Assembly (NCBI GenBank): GCA_033816765.1
Contig: CM066297.1
Coordinates: 1,420,573 to 1,484,572 of the forward strand
Source: Nothopassalora personata
Lineage: Eukaryota > Ascomycota > Dothideomycetes > Mycosphaerellales > Mycosphaerellaceae
Length of the DNA stretch: 64,000 bases
Direction: 5' to 3'
Shown: positions 21,952-32,017 of the stretch, piece after piece
Position numbering within the stretch: position 1 is the first letter of the stretch
Layout: each line of letters opens with the position of its first letter
Notes under the pieces: generated by a model
What the model was told of the DNA's origin: nothing
Seen by the model: only the letters and a program-made list of their open reading frames with translations
The model's database searches: none
Made by a program: the position numbers and the translations under genes

Positions 21952-23442
21952 GTTCTTCCTTAATAGTATTTAGCCCGGTGGTTTCTTAACTTTCTTCCTA
22001 TGGTTCTAGTAACTATAATCCGTTCTATCCTAGGTCCTGATTTCTTTGTCGCTTCCATCTTCGTCGAAGTAGGATTTATCGATGTCTACTTCTCGGAGCG
22101 TAGCGTTTTGCCTATGCGTCGCTCCTAGGGTTCCTCGTGGTTACTAAGGCTAATACCCTACGCCTAACTTTGCGGCGTAGTAAACTTAACACGAGTCTTA
22201 GTAACAGAATCGCTAATGAAGGCTTCTATAACCATTTCGAGATTCGGATTCGATCTCGTAGTCGACTCTTCGTGTTATTATGTTAAACTGTCGTAGTTGG
22301 TTCTTCGCATTAAATGGAATAACCACTATTTACTACCTATAGTATCCTCCTCGTCCTTCTAAGGGGTCTAGGAGAGGCATCGTGCTTCTATAGTTAGCTC
22401 TCTCCCCTACTCTCCGAGTATAGTCGGTATCTCCCCGAGATCTAACGCTACTCTTAGATTTACTAGTTCGGGGTTGTATTATATTAAATTGCTCGCGGCG
22501 CACTATATTTCTACCGCGGCAATCTCGCGCTATATAGCCTTCCTTACTATAGGCATAGTATGTGAGTTTTCCTTTTTCTTTAAAGGGCTTTCCGTAGCCC
22601 CTACTCTTATCGATCTTCCGTCCTCGTTGGGTAACGTCCAGTTCTATTAGCTGTAGTCTATAGTAGGGTTAGCTTTGTCGTAAGAATTCTCCCTTCGCAA
22701 CGTATCCTCCTAAGGGTCTACGGTCCGGAGCATATCCTACTATTCCTCCTACTTTAGAGTCGTATTTCTTTTCCTAGTATCGTTCCTAGAGCTAGTCATC
22801 GATGTTAATCGACGCCTTTATTAGCTCTTCGAGGTTAGTGATCTGTCCCCCGTGTCTTATTAACTCGTCCTTAACGGAGTCTTTAAGTCTACGTCGGAAC
22901 ATAGTCATTAACGCCGTCTAGTCCTATCTAGTGATTTGTCCGTATTCTTCGAATTTGGCGGCATACTCTAAAGTAGACGTCTTCTGCTTTAGGTGTTAAA
23001 TGATTCGTATGGCCTATTGGACTTCGTTCGAGGTTCTAAAGATTGATTTCATCTTCTCTTTAAAAAGGGTATAGCTCCTAAACATTCTAGTAGGGTCTAA
23101 TCGTCCTATACCTTTAAGGTATTCCTTAAGGTAAGGTTTAATCTAGTTCTACGTACTTCCGCGAAGGTACGTAATGGCGAAGATAGTTCTTTTATCGGCA
23201 TCGACTAGGTTGAACATAAGGTACATATCCATCTAATTGATCCAGTCGTCGAACTTAGCTCTATCTCTATAGAAGAGGTCTAGCTTAGTAGCCTTAACGT
23301 CGTTCTTCCTTAGGGTAGGCTCGTTATCGTTATTAGACTTATCGTCCTTCGTAGTAGTAGTCTATTATAGTAGCGCACGGCGGATGCTTCCTACTTCGCT
23401 AGGGGCGGGTGTTCCCCTACTAGCTGCTTAAGTAGCGCTCAT
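21952..23442 (-). pseudogene. Element A gag and gag-pro linker, RIP-inactivated
   Basis: Minus strand from ATG 23442 just inside the 5' LTR. Readable gag core: KFDDWINQMDMYLMFNLV, then ITYLRGST and TLEYAAKFEEYGQITR. The zinc knuckle reads LTYYAYSKEGYIARDCRG, with Cys/His codons turned into Tyr codons as RIP predicts (TGC to TAC, CAC to TAC). Stops are TAG/TAA. The segment after the knuckle leads toward the pro region, which element C interrupts. The end of gag proper, near 22.3 kb, is approximate. Confidence 0.82.
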
Positions 23443-23459
23443 CCTAAGGGCGTTTAAAG

Positions 23460-23846
23460 TGTTATTATCTCGTTCTAGGGCTAGTCTTAAAAGAGAGATA
23501 AGTCAAGTCACGTAGCGGTATTATTCTTTAGAGAGACTGAAGTAAGCTAAGCGAAGATAAATAATAGGAATAAGAGTTGTATTCTAATTAGTAAGATAGT
23601 AACATGAGTTAAACGTATCGAAACTATAAGGGTTCTTAGCGTTCCTAAATATAAAGGAGTTTCGCGGCGTAGAGCCTATAGCTTAGTATAATCACCTTAA
23701 TTAGTCCTACTAAGCATACTAATCACACTAATTAGTCTATGAAGTGATTAGTGTCACGTGCGTCTAGATGATTAGTATTACGTGTCTCTAAGTAATTAGT
23801 GTTACGTGTGTCTAGTCGGGGCTACCGTTTAGACCGAACTGTAACA
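23460..23846 (-). repeat. LTR of element A (5' LTR in element orientation)
   Basis: 387 bp, starting TGTTATTATCTCG and ending GAACTGTAACA. Partner of 7735-8121. Confidence 0.9.
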
Positions 23847-23851
23847 TATAA

Positions 23852-24309
23852 GTACTAATGCTACATAAGCTATCCTATATCGCAAGCGCTAGGTACGTCG
23901 GCCGTAAGCTCTACATGCTCTAGGTCCCTTACTACGCCTTACGCGTAAGGAGCTTTATCGCGACACATAGGGTAATAAAGAGGGCGGAGAGAATCTAACA
24001 TCTAATGCTTCCGTTACTACTCGTAGTAGTCGCACGACCGTACCGACAGCCGTAGCCGTATTACGAGCCTAGTAGAGTAGCTCTAGTAATAACATCCTAG
24101 ACGCTAGCGCTTTAATTGCTACTAAGGATGTAGAAGGTCGGGGTCGCGGCGGTAGTACTCGTAGTCGTAGTTAGGCTTTAATAGGCGGTCGTAAGGCTCC
24201 TCTAGGCGGTCGCAATCCTCGTAGAGGGCGTAGTCGTAGAGGTCGTCCTCGTAGAGGTCGCCCTCGTAGTAACGGTAGAGGCGATAGCGTAGCTAGTGCA
24301 TTAACATAG
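23852..24309 (+). pseudogene. RecQ-like helicase, C-terminal tail, RIP-inactivated
   Basis: Joining base 7734 to 23852 keeps the helicase reading phase and runs 152 more codons to a TAG at 24307-24309. The tail is Thr/Ser-rich, then strongly basic with GRGRGG and repeated RGRP words (RRGRPRRGRP), the core of AT-hook DNA-binding motifs. TAG/TAA codons interrupt as in the first part. The final TAG may itself be a mutated Gln codon, so the true end is uncertain. Confidence 0.7.
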
Positions 24310-24762
24310 GTATAGTAGTGTGTCGTTACATAGCATTAGTATAAAAGTAGAAAGCGGAAAGTGCATTAGATAGGAGGATGAAATCGCGGGCGTATCCGCC
24401 TACGTAAATTATAAACTAGCCTACTAAAACCCTACGTATAATTTAGAATGCGTTTCGTTATCCTACATCGTTCTTCCTCTCGAGTCCTCTTTTGTATCTT
24501 TAACTACATTCTAACATCGTTGTACCCCTAGTACTATTTATACGCTATCTTATCTTATAGCGTATAAATTGTCTATAGGATCTACCTATAGGGAAAGATC
24601 TACCGGACGTACCAATCTCCTACTTTACGACACGACACGATCTAGTACGGTTTAATGCAACGTAATGCGACACGACACGACATAAGATGGACGAAGTAGA
24701 ACGATTATAAGTATAGAGATACGCTCGAAAGAAGGTACTTAAGAGCTAGATATTATAATATC
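24310..24762. other. RIP-mutated intergenic DNA of the outer element
   Basis: No coherent frame on either strand. It has runs of CGACACGACACGA-like short repeats near 24630-24690. Probably the convergent 3' regions of the helicase gene and the small minus-strand gene. Confidence 0.4.
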
Positions 24763-25334
24763 TATTCCTCGTAAGGCTTACGAGCCTACCGGCAGCGCGT
24801 ATACTTCCCCCTACTACGATTACGCTTACCCTCCTAAAGCTAACGCGTATTAAGGGTGTAGACACGGTACGGATGCCCTCCCCTTACGTTACCGCGACAG
24901 CGACGACATAGTAAGGTCGTAACCTTAGACTCCGAAGTAACCTCCTTAATACGACCTACGTGTAAGTACCGGCGCTTCTTAGCTTTGCGAAGCCTATCGA
25001 ATTCTTATTACGTTAAAACGCGGTAGTATCGTCTAGCGACGATAGGACGATAGTATGTAGTACGAGTGCCGCGAGGCCGACCTATTACTACTAGTGCTAG
25101 TGCTTACTATAGTACGAATGCCGGAGTTAGTGCAGTAGTAGTAGCATCTTCTTCGTTCTCGTCCTCTTCGTCTTCTTCTAGATCGGAATCCGGCACGTCG
25201 TAGACATCGTCTCGAGAGACCGGAGCTACTACTAGTAGTGCCTAGCTAGGGCGAGGGAGACGGCCGATGCGAGGTAGGCGGCTAGCGCTCTACTTAGGTA
25301 GTAGTAATAGTAAGACGCTACGAATGTTAGACAT
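24763..25334 (-). pseudogene. Small Cys-containing protein of the outer element, RIP-inactivated
   Basis: Minus strand from ATG 25334 (MSNIRSVLLLLLP). An acidic segment follows (DSDLEEDEEDENEEDA), then a basic region with EFDRLRKAKKRRYLHVGRIK and LLCRRCRGN. The frame continues past an in-frame TAG at 24840-24842 to about 24763, where YTRCR-x-ARKPY is seen. If the two Tyr codons were Cys before RIP, this would be C-x2-C-x6-C. The only internal stops are RIP-type TAG/TAA. The family is not recognised. A nucleic-acid-binding role is a guess from charge and Cys content. Confidence 0.45.
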
Positions 25335-25892
25335 GATTTAATAATAGTCCGTTCGATAACGACTACTTAGGAAGACATACGTAGGGATAGGAGTAGTAAC
25401 ATCTTCTTTAGTCGGGCTAGCCGACGAGGCAATACCTAAAATCTCTCTTACTCTACGACCTAGCGTAGCGACGTCGGTAGTGTTAGTGTTAGTAGTGATC
25501 GTACTACGATCTTATTAGATGTAAAGAGTATAGACAGCGTATAAGAGTACTTACGTTCTAACATCTACGATGTCTAGCATCTTATCGATAAAGGAGATGT
25601 TATCGGCTATAGTAGTAGTAGTAATAGGCGGACTTGCGAGCAATAAAGAATAACGGCGGCGGCGACAGTATAGTGCTAGTAAGAGTAATGTAGCGGCGGC
25701 GGTTATTCTTAAGGAAGGGAAAGAAGTAGAAGTAACACTACGAAGGGCTAAAGTTTTAACATCGCTAGCTACTATTGTCGACGTTACTATTGTAGATTAA
25801 CCTTACATACATTTATGCGCTATATATTGTCATTACGTACAAATTATCTACGCTAATAATCTCACCCTATTCAATACTCCTTTCGACCGAAG
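25335..25892. other. Divergent promoter region of two small genes in the outer element
   Basis: No coding frame supported. It lies between the starts of the minus-strand gene (25334) and the plus-strand gene (25893), so a shared upstream region is likely. It is RIP-mutated and AT-rich around 25800-25870. Confidence 0.4.
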
Positions 25893-26588
25893 ATGCTTAA
25901 TCCCGGTAATTACGCCTAGTAGACTTTACGTATAAATAGTCTATAGCACCTAGCTATCTTATCTCCGAACGAGCAACTACTCCGCATTAGCCTCCTTCTT
26001 AGCGGGATTCTTAAATCGTATAGTAAGGAGACCTTCGATCTATAAGCGGCTACTACGCTAGAGGGCTAGCTAACCTACTTATACTATTAGCTAGTGTATA
26101 ATTAGCATAGCGATAGACTTACGTAGGGGCAAGCCTAATAGGGTAACTTAAGTAGCTATAGCTTCGCGTAGACTAGAAAGTGGACGGCGCTACATAGTAT
26201 GCTAACCTATTGCTAGCAGTTAGCGTTCTACTCTACAACTACGAGTCGCGTTACCCGACTTACGAATCATAAACAGGATCGGTGTATTCTAGCTATCGGA
26301 GAGATTACTAAGGTTCTCGCTCTAGTTCTCGCCTACTATCTTAATGTTAGACATAGAGGGGATAGCGAGATGTTAATAATAATAAGGAAGTTAAGAAGAG
26401 ACTATAGCATAAAGCGGAAGATTCTTTAAGGTATAACAATGTACGGTTCAATTATATGTAGCTTTCTGCGAAGTGCGTTATTAGCTCTATTCTAGTATAA
26501 GGTTACCGTTTAGGCTATTCACCTCTACAATTCTACTATTATACAAATGCCCGACTAGCCTATGCACCCCTAGCAGCCTCGAACTTAG
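25893..26588 (+). pseudogene. Helical protein of the outer element, RIP-inactivated
   Basis: A frame of about 232 codons from ATG 25893. Readable stretches are leucine-rich and helical (HLAILSPNEQLLRISLLLSG, TLEGQLTYLYY, QDRCILAIGEITKVLALVLA). Internal stops are only TAG/TAA, and codon pattern and hydrophobic spacing look protein-like throughout. I do not recognise the family. Its 3' end overlaps the 3' end of the DUF6589-like gene by about 50 bp, tail to tail. Confidence 0.45.
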
Positions 26589-29500
26589 GGAACGTGCTAT
26601 ATAGTAGGAGCTCTATATCTATGTCTATATCGATTACGCCCTCTAATAGATTACCGAAGCCCTTAGCGTCTCCGTCTACATATCTATCTCCGCTACCCTA
26701 TAGTGCTACTATAGTAGCTACGTTCTTCGAGAACATACGATTCTTCGCGTTAAAGTCTACGATCTTAGAAAGCAGTAGCTCTACGCTGATCTACTAGATG
26801 TCGTCTAATAGTACCGCGGACCTATTAGTATCGGGTTAAACCCTAGTAAGCCCCTTAGACTATAGATAATCCGTAAGCGTAAAGACATCGTTAGAAGTGT
26901 CCTTAGCTATGTATGTAATGTTGCTCTTACGACTTATACTAGTCTTAAGCATCTTCTTAATAACACGCGTAGCCTCGCGGCATATAGCTACCTTCTCGAA
27001 CGTCTAGGTAATGTCGTAGGTGGAGTTCTTAAACTGGACGATATCCTAAGAGTAGTCTAAGTTATGAAGCTCTAATTGCTTATCCGCTACGACGGCCTTT
27101 ACACGCTTACTAGATAGGTTAAGGGTAGTAGTCGTAAGGATAGCGTCTTAGAGTACCTTATCTACACACCTATTAGATAGTAGCTAGCGATACCTAAGCA
27201 TAGTACGAGTGTAGTTAGTCTAACTAGTACCGATAAAAGGGATAATACTATAATCTATAGAACGACGGAGATAGCTAGAGTCCTATATACGGATAGTAGT
27301 ACGCATAGTTATAAAGTTAGTAATCTCCTAGAGCATACGACACATTATTATAAACGCATTGTCCTTATGCGGCGTGCCGTCGTGGCTCTTACCACGCTAT
27401 GCTATACGGGTGAATGCCTTCTTATAGATGTTATCTAGGATAACGAGGTACTAGTTAGCCGTTAGTGCCTTTATAGCCTTACGTAATAAAGCGAGCTTAT
27501 CGACTGCATTGCCCTTAGCATCCTTCGTACTTAGCTGTCTCTTATATAGACTATATGCGACGAGTTCTTCTATAAACAGCGCACCTAATTGGGTCCGGAA
27601 GGACTTAAACATAATGTTCTACTACTTATAGAACTTAGGCTTCTTCTTAACTACACCGGACATGTCCTAGAACCTAGCATCTAAGAACATAGAGTAATCT
27701 AGAGCTTCACCCGCCTTATTGTTCTAGTAGTAGGTTCTCTAGATAGTGGTAGCGATGTTTATAAGAATGTGTAGCTAAGCCGGCACTAGGTAGAGCTAGT
27801 TGCTTAGATCGAAGGGCAATGTAGACTTACGGTACTTAGCTCTAATGCTAAGGTTACGTTCGTATGTTATCTAGTTACCGATTACGATCTAGAGGCGCTA
27901 CGCGAATACTAGATAATCGCGGGCGATCTTAAGGAAGTGCAGCTAGATGTCCTCGTATAGACCGTACGTGTCCTCGATCTTAGCTTCGTCCTTATTAGAG
28001 ACTAGCATCGACAACAACTTAGCTAGCACTACTAGCTCGAGGTAGATGTATAGCTAGACTAGTTGCTTAGGTGCGGTAGACTTATCTCCTCCTCGTGTAG
28101 TAGCTTCGATAGCAGTACCCTCGGAAGTAGGTGCTGTATTAATAGACGTTAGAATAGCTTCTATACTAGCACTATTACCTCCCTCGGCCGTAGTAGTAGT
28201 AGTAGTAGTATCCTTTCTAGCCTTCTTAAAGATGTAACGGATCTCCTTACGGAAGAGAGTCTTGAGGGCTTCGTAGATGTAATACTTCGCTAGACGCTCT
28301 AGTATGTCGTTGTCCTTATAGATACTCGCTATAATGTCCTCGGCCTTAAGTTTAACATCGTAGTAGAGTATATCCTAACGCAGTCTAGTCGCGGGAATAC
28401 TAGGGCACTTACCGATAAAGGATGTAGTTATTAAGATGTAGCATCTTAGGGGGAGCTAACAGTTAGGTTATGATCTAATAGCCTAAGGCATCTACAATGA
28501 CTTAGCTTGTCGGAAGACACCTTCTCTCCCCTTTAGCTTAGATAGACATCTAACACAATCAACACATTGATTCCTAATATATTACTACATGCCCTATAGC
28601 TGTTAGCTAGTTAAAGATTGATCTCTTACTCCACTCCGCTACTAACCACGTATCCTATTAGGTCTTAACTTAACAGTAGTTATATTAGCCTACTTATTAG
28701 TATCGCTAGTTACCTCGTACCGCTTAGTTCTATTACGGTTAAAGTTGTCGTACGTAATGTACGTCTACTCGTCGATGCCCTATACTAGAAGGGCGTCTCG
28801 CTATACCTTCGCGATGCTACCTATAAGATCCTAGATAACATCGTAACTAGAGCATATACCTATGTTATTAAAGACACTAACGACACGGCCCTTTACGCTA
28901 CTAGTATATAGGAACACCCCGAGCGCTTTAGGGAACTAGCTCGCTTAGACTAATGCGATCGAGTAAAGACATAGCGCTGTGATAGTAGTAATACGCTTAC
29001 GCATTATATTACGCTTGTCCTCGAATGCGTATGTCTTATAGTTAATACGTTAGTTCGGAAGTAGGTAGTTAAGTAGTATATTATACTAGTCTAGCGTATA
29101 CTCTCTAATCGTGTCGTCTATCTAGATTAGGTCTCTTAGAGTTATACTATCCCTCGGATTATAATGGTCGAAGAACGGCTTACCTATAAGCGTAAGTAGC
29201 TAGTTGCGGAGGGCTTTAATGCTAACAAGATCCTTCTAATCTTTACTTAAGTTCTAGCTTAGGCGCCTAAGGCGCGTCTAATAGCCTAGGCTATCTACCG
29301 GTCCTAGCTATATGCGGAAGAGTTAAGGGAAGTTTATGTTAATAGTGCCGAGATGCTTTATTACGCTCTTAAGCTTCTACTTATCTAACATACGAGGGCG
29401 GCGCTTCTTCTTTAGCTAAGTAACTGTAGCCTTAGTACCTTCGACCTTAGTACCTTTATCTTAATCTCTACGGTCCGCGTCCGGTATCTCCTCGTCGTTA

Positions 29501-30204
29501 AATTCTTCCTTAACTTTAGAGTCGTAGAGCTTACTAGGCTAAGATCTAAAGTGCTTAAAGAACTTATGTCCTACACGGTCTAGGTTAAGCTGCTCGAGTT
29601 CGGCATTAGCTTTACTCTAGTCTACGACAATAGACTCGTAGTTACGAGCGCTAGAATTAGACTCGCTATCGCTATTAGAGTCCGAGTCCGAGTCTAGCTT
29701 ATTCGAGTCGCTATCGCTACTACTAGGGTCCTTACTAGGATCATCGCTACTACCTTGTCCTAGGAGAGGGAGGTCGTCGTCGTACTAGTCGTCTCTACTA
29801 TCCTTATTACTACCTTAGATCTAGACAAACTACTACTAGTCTCGATCCTAGTAAACCTATAGACTAAAAGCGCTGTCGCTACTAGGAGGAGCATGTTCGC
29901 CGTGTTCGCCCTCCTAATTGTTACCTCCGAAGCCTATTATCTTATTATTAAACCCCTCCTTATTATTACCCTACCCGTCGAAGTCGTCCTCCCTAATATC
30001 TCGTATGTGCTAGTCGCCGCCGAGTCGCTAGAGCTGTCGAGGTTAGTCGCTATAAACATTAGAGTCCGGAGGGATATCGGGTCTGTCAGTATGTAGGTTC
30101 TCGAAGTCGCTAGTAGCTTATGAGAGCTCCTCGTCGAATGTGCGACCTGTGCTATGTAGGTCGCGAGATGAGCCTTACCTACCGGACCCAAATAGGTTTG
30201 ACAT
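26539..30204 (-). pseudogene. DUF6589-like transposon protein, RIP-inactivated
   Basis: One minus-strand frame of about 1220 codons from ATG 30204 (MSNLFGSGR). The N-terminal third is acidic and Ser/Asp-rich (SDSDSNKLDSDSDSNSDSES), then basic (KKKRRPRML). The conserved-looking core near 28600-29100 includes TALCLYSIALV, VFNNIGICSSYDVI and YITYDNFNRNRTKRYEVTS. The C-terminal part is helical with charged segments. The 'GiCSSYD ... YDNFN' pattern is what I associate with fungal DUF6589 proteins; that match is from memory and needs a profile search. Dozens of TAG/TAA codons, nearly all at Gln/Trp-type positions. Whether it is the transposase is inference. The stop at 26539 may be a mutated CAA. 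Confidence 0.6.
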
Positions 30205-30321
30205 AATGCGCTTTTAACACGAGCTTGTAGAGCGTGTTCGAGAGATGTATTCTGCCAACTTTTATGCAATATAATTGAGTAGTTGTGGTGTTGCAGTGGT
30301 TATAGGCTATAGGTGTTTGTT

Positions 30322-30362
30322 GTAAGCTAGCTCTCACTAAGCGAGAGCGCTTTACTGTCAGA
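30322..30362 (-). repeat. Right terminal inverted repeat of the outer DNA transposon
   Basis: Inverted partner of 4561-4601. The inner part, GTAAGCTAGCTCTCACTAA (30322-30340), matches the left copy at 17 of 19 positions after reverse complement. It also forms a small hairpin, GCTCTC-ACTAAGC-GAGAGC. Just outside, host-like sequence with normal CpA/TpG returns. Confidence 0.55.
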
Positions 30363-30429
30363 CCCGTGGGCAGCAAACAAAATGGAGCGCTCTGATTGGC
30401 TGAAACAACCCTGTCTAACTAAAAGCGCG

Positions 30430-30642
30430 CTAACTTTTGCTTAGAGCCGCTAAGCGGGCGCTTCCGCGCCCGCACCTGCTTTGCTGCACACGGGGATGAA
30501 AATGGAGATAGACTTGACGGGCTGTATACCAGACATTTACAAAATCGAGAGGGGTCTCCGTGTCGTCGGAGGCAAGCAGGAAGATTGAGTACCAAAGCTC
30601 GTTCGGCAGGCGATCTATGGCGCGAGACATTGTGTATCCCAT
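30430..30642 (-). pseudogene. F-box-like fragment
   Basis: 70-codon frame from ATG 30642. The start, AIDRLPNELWYSIFLLA, fits an F-box (LPxEL...I). It continues DDTETPLDFVNVWYTARQVY and then becomes unlike a protein before the stop at 30430, about 70 bp from the right end of the transposon nest. F-box proteins usually carry a further substrate-binding region, which is absent. A GTAAAT donor at 'DFVN' could mean a spliced gene whose later exons are lost or displaced. Confidence 0.4.
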
Positions 30643-30839
30643 GGTAGTTCTGGGGAAAACAAGGAGGTGAATGACTGCTGAGTCAGCTCCGGGCACGAGC
30701 CACAAAGCCGGAACATCGCCTCGCCCAGGAGAAAGAGCATTGCCAGCCATCACGCCGGCGAGCTCGCAGTGGCTCTTTCGCATCGACCATCTGCAAAATC
30801 ATGTGCTAGATGCAGGCGCACACGTGCATTTTCTGGCCA

Positions 30840-31498
30840 TTATACAGTTTTGACGCCCAAGTCATCTGCTACAGCACGGCCCTGCCTCAGAAGCAGTCTT
30901 CCAACGCCTTGCCTTTGATACTCAGGGTGAACAGCAAGATTCTCCAGTTCTACAGTAAGAGTATCAGCATTGGAGCATGTGGCAGTTCGAAGGATTGAAA
31001 CCCATCATATCGACCTGTCGCTCACGAATCCTCCACTCTTCCTCTTCGACTGGCACAATGAGAGCTGCTCCTGTGTGAAGATTGTCTCCTTGAAAACCGC
31101 CATTGTCTCCAACAGTAGATTTATGGCGACCTTCATAGCTGCTTCGCTCCTCTTGCGTGACGTGTGTTGGATTGCGGCAAGCCAAGTGTCTATGGAGGCG
31201 CGAGAAGCTGGCAAGCACCATCTGGCATTGCCGACTGCTCATCCAGGCAAATTCTCGACGACGTTTTGGAATCGCTGCCTCAATGCATCGCTTCTGACCA
31301 AGTTCCAGGGCAGCCGAAGGGCGCAGTCGTAGATGGTTTTGTCCAAGGTCATGCTTTGAGACCAGAGCGATTGCCATCGGGGATCTTCGTAGAACGCGCC
31401 CACCATGGCAGTTCCAGATCGTGAGCATCTTCCGGAAACACTGGCTGAACCGAGAACTTCACTGAATCGACGATGCCATCGATGTCCTTGGCACTCAT
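30840..31498 (-). pseudogene. GNAT-family acetyltransferase, broken
   Basis: Three pieces of one GNAT protein lie in order on the minus strand but in different frames. Piece one is MSAKDIDGIVDSVKF, from ATG 31498. Piece two is AFYEDPRWQSLWSQ to ALRLPWNLVRSDALRQRF, then after an in-frame TGA near 31242, AVGNARWCLP. Piece three is LENLAVHPEYQRQGVGRLLL near 30880-30950, which contains the Q-x2-G-x-G acetyl-CoA pyrophosphate loop. Family members transfer acetyl from acetyl-CoA to a small molecule or protein amine; the substrate is unknown. Lesions are one frameshift near 31430, one stop and at least one more frame change. The mutations are not RIP-like. Confidence 0.65.
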
Positions 31499-32017
31499 GG
31501 TGGTGGTAGTAAATCCTCGCCGAAGCCAGCTGGAGAGCACGATACTTCAGAGCCGTCTGCAGCGGGTAGGCGCGTGGTGCAAAATCGCCGATCATGAAAA
31601 GACCAGACAACAGGCATGAACTTGGTCAATGGTCACTCTGCTCGCACATGGCATCTCCGGTCCGGTCTTACGCATGCCGAGAATCTTTATCGGACCCAAT
31701 ATCGCTGCGCTTTTGCATGTAGGGCAGGTGGTTGTGTGTGCCAAAGTCGACACGATCTAGCCATCACTACCTACATAACATGATCGGGACTTTGTGTGAT
31801 CGCGTGAAAAATTGCAGTGCTTAACAAATGCTAGGACTTCAATGGCGAATGTCTAGTCCGCATCGTCCTCCACCGATTGACCATTTCACCAACTAGCTCT
31901 AAAAGCAAACCGTTTGCGTGATACGGAACCTGCACTACATATGGATCGATGATTAGTGGCACGTCGAATCGAAGCGCTGCGCCTTTCTAACTCACGCTAG
32001 TCTGGCAAGATCCATGC
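31499..32017. other. Intergenic, no feature seen
   Basis: No supported frame, repeat or RNA gene on either strand. Confidence 0.4.

Larger units (their letters stand above)
7735..23846 (-). mobile_element. Ty3/Gypsy chromovirus A, RIP-mutated, carrying two nested insertions
   Basis: 387-bp LTRs at both ends begin TGTTAT and end GTAACA. The 5-bp target duplication is TGTAA on the left (7730-7734) and TATAA on the right (23847-23851); the difference is one TpG-to-TpA step. Gag and pol read on the minus strand, so the 5' LTR is the right one. Without the two nested elements it is about 6.9 kb. Order on the minus strand: gag, protease/RT/RNase H, integrase, chromodomain. An extra frame reads on the plus strand beside the left (3') LTR. 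It is inserted near the 3' end of the helicase frame of the outer element. Confidence 0.9.
4561..30362. mobile_element. Outer multi-gene DNA-transposon-like element, RIP-mutated, interrupted by nested LTR elements
   Basis: Removing the LTR element 7735-23846 and one copy of its target duplication leaves about 9.6 kb bounded by imperfect inverted repeats. Inside are two long dead frames pointing inward, a RecQ-like helicase (+) from the left and a DUF6589-like protein (-) from the right. Two shorter dead frames lie between them (24763-25334 minus and 25893-26588 plus). The helicase frame continues in phase across the excised insertion, so the two halves were one sequence. All four frames are interrupted almost only by TAG/TAA codons expected from CpA-to-TpA change. 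I cannot name a described superfamily with this gene set. Whether the four frames mobilise together is inference. Confidence 0.55.

Noticed and set aside
29937..30269. 110-codon minus-strand frame at the right end of the outer element
   Set aside because: It overlaps the start of the DUF6589-like gene in another frame; the large frame has consistent composition and runs through the whole gene, this one does not.
4501..30417. 9-bp direct repeat CCCTGTCTA outside both inverted repeats as a firm target duplication
   Set aside because: A 9-bp match between two flanks of a few hundred bases can arise by chance, and the sequences just inside it do not pair as inverted repeats. Kept only as a possibility.
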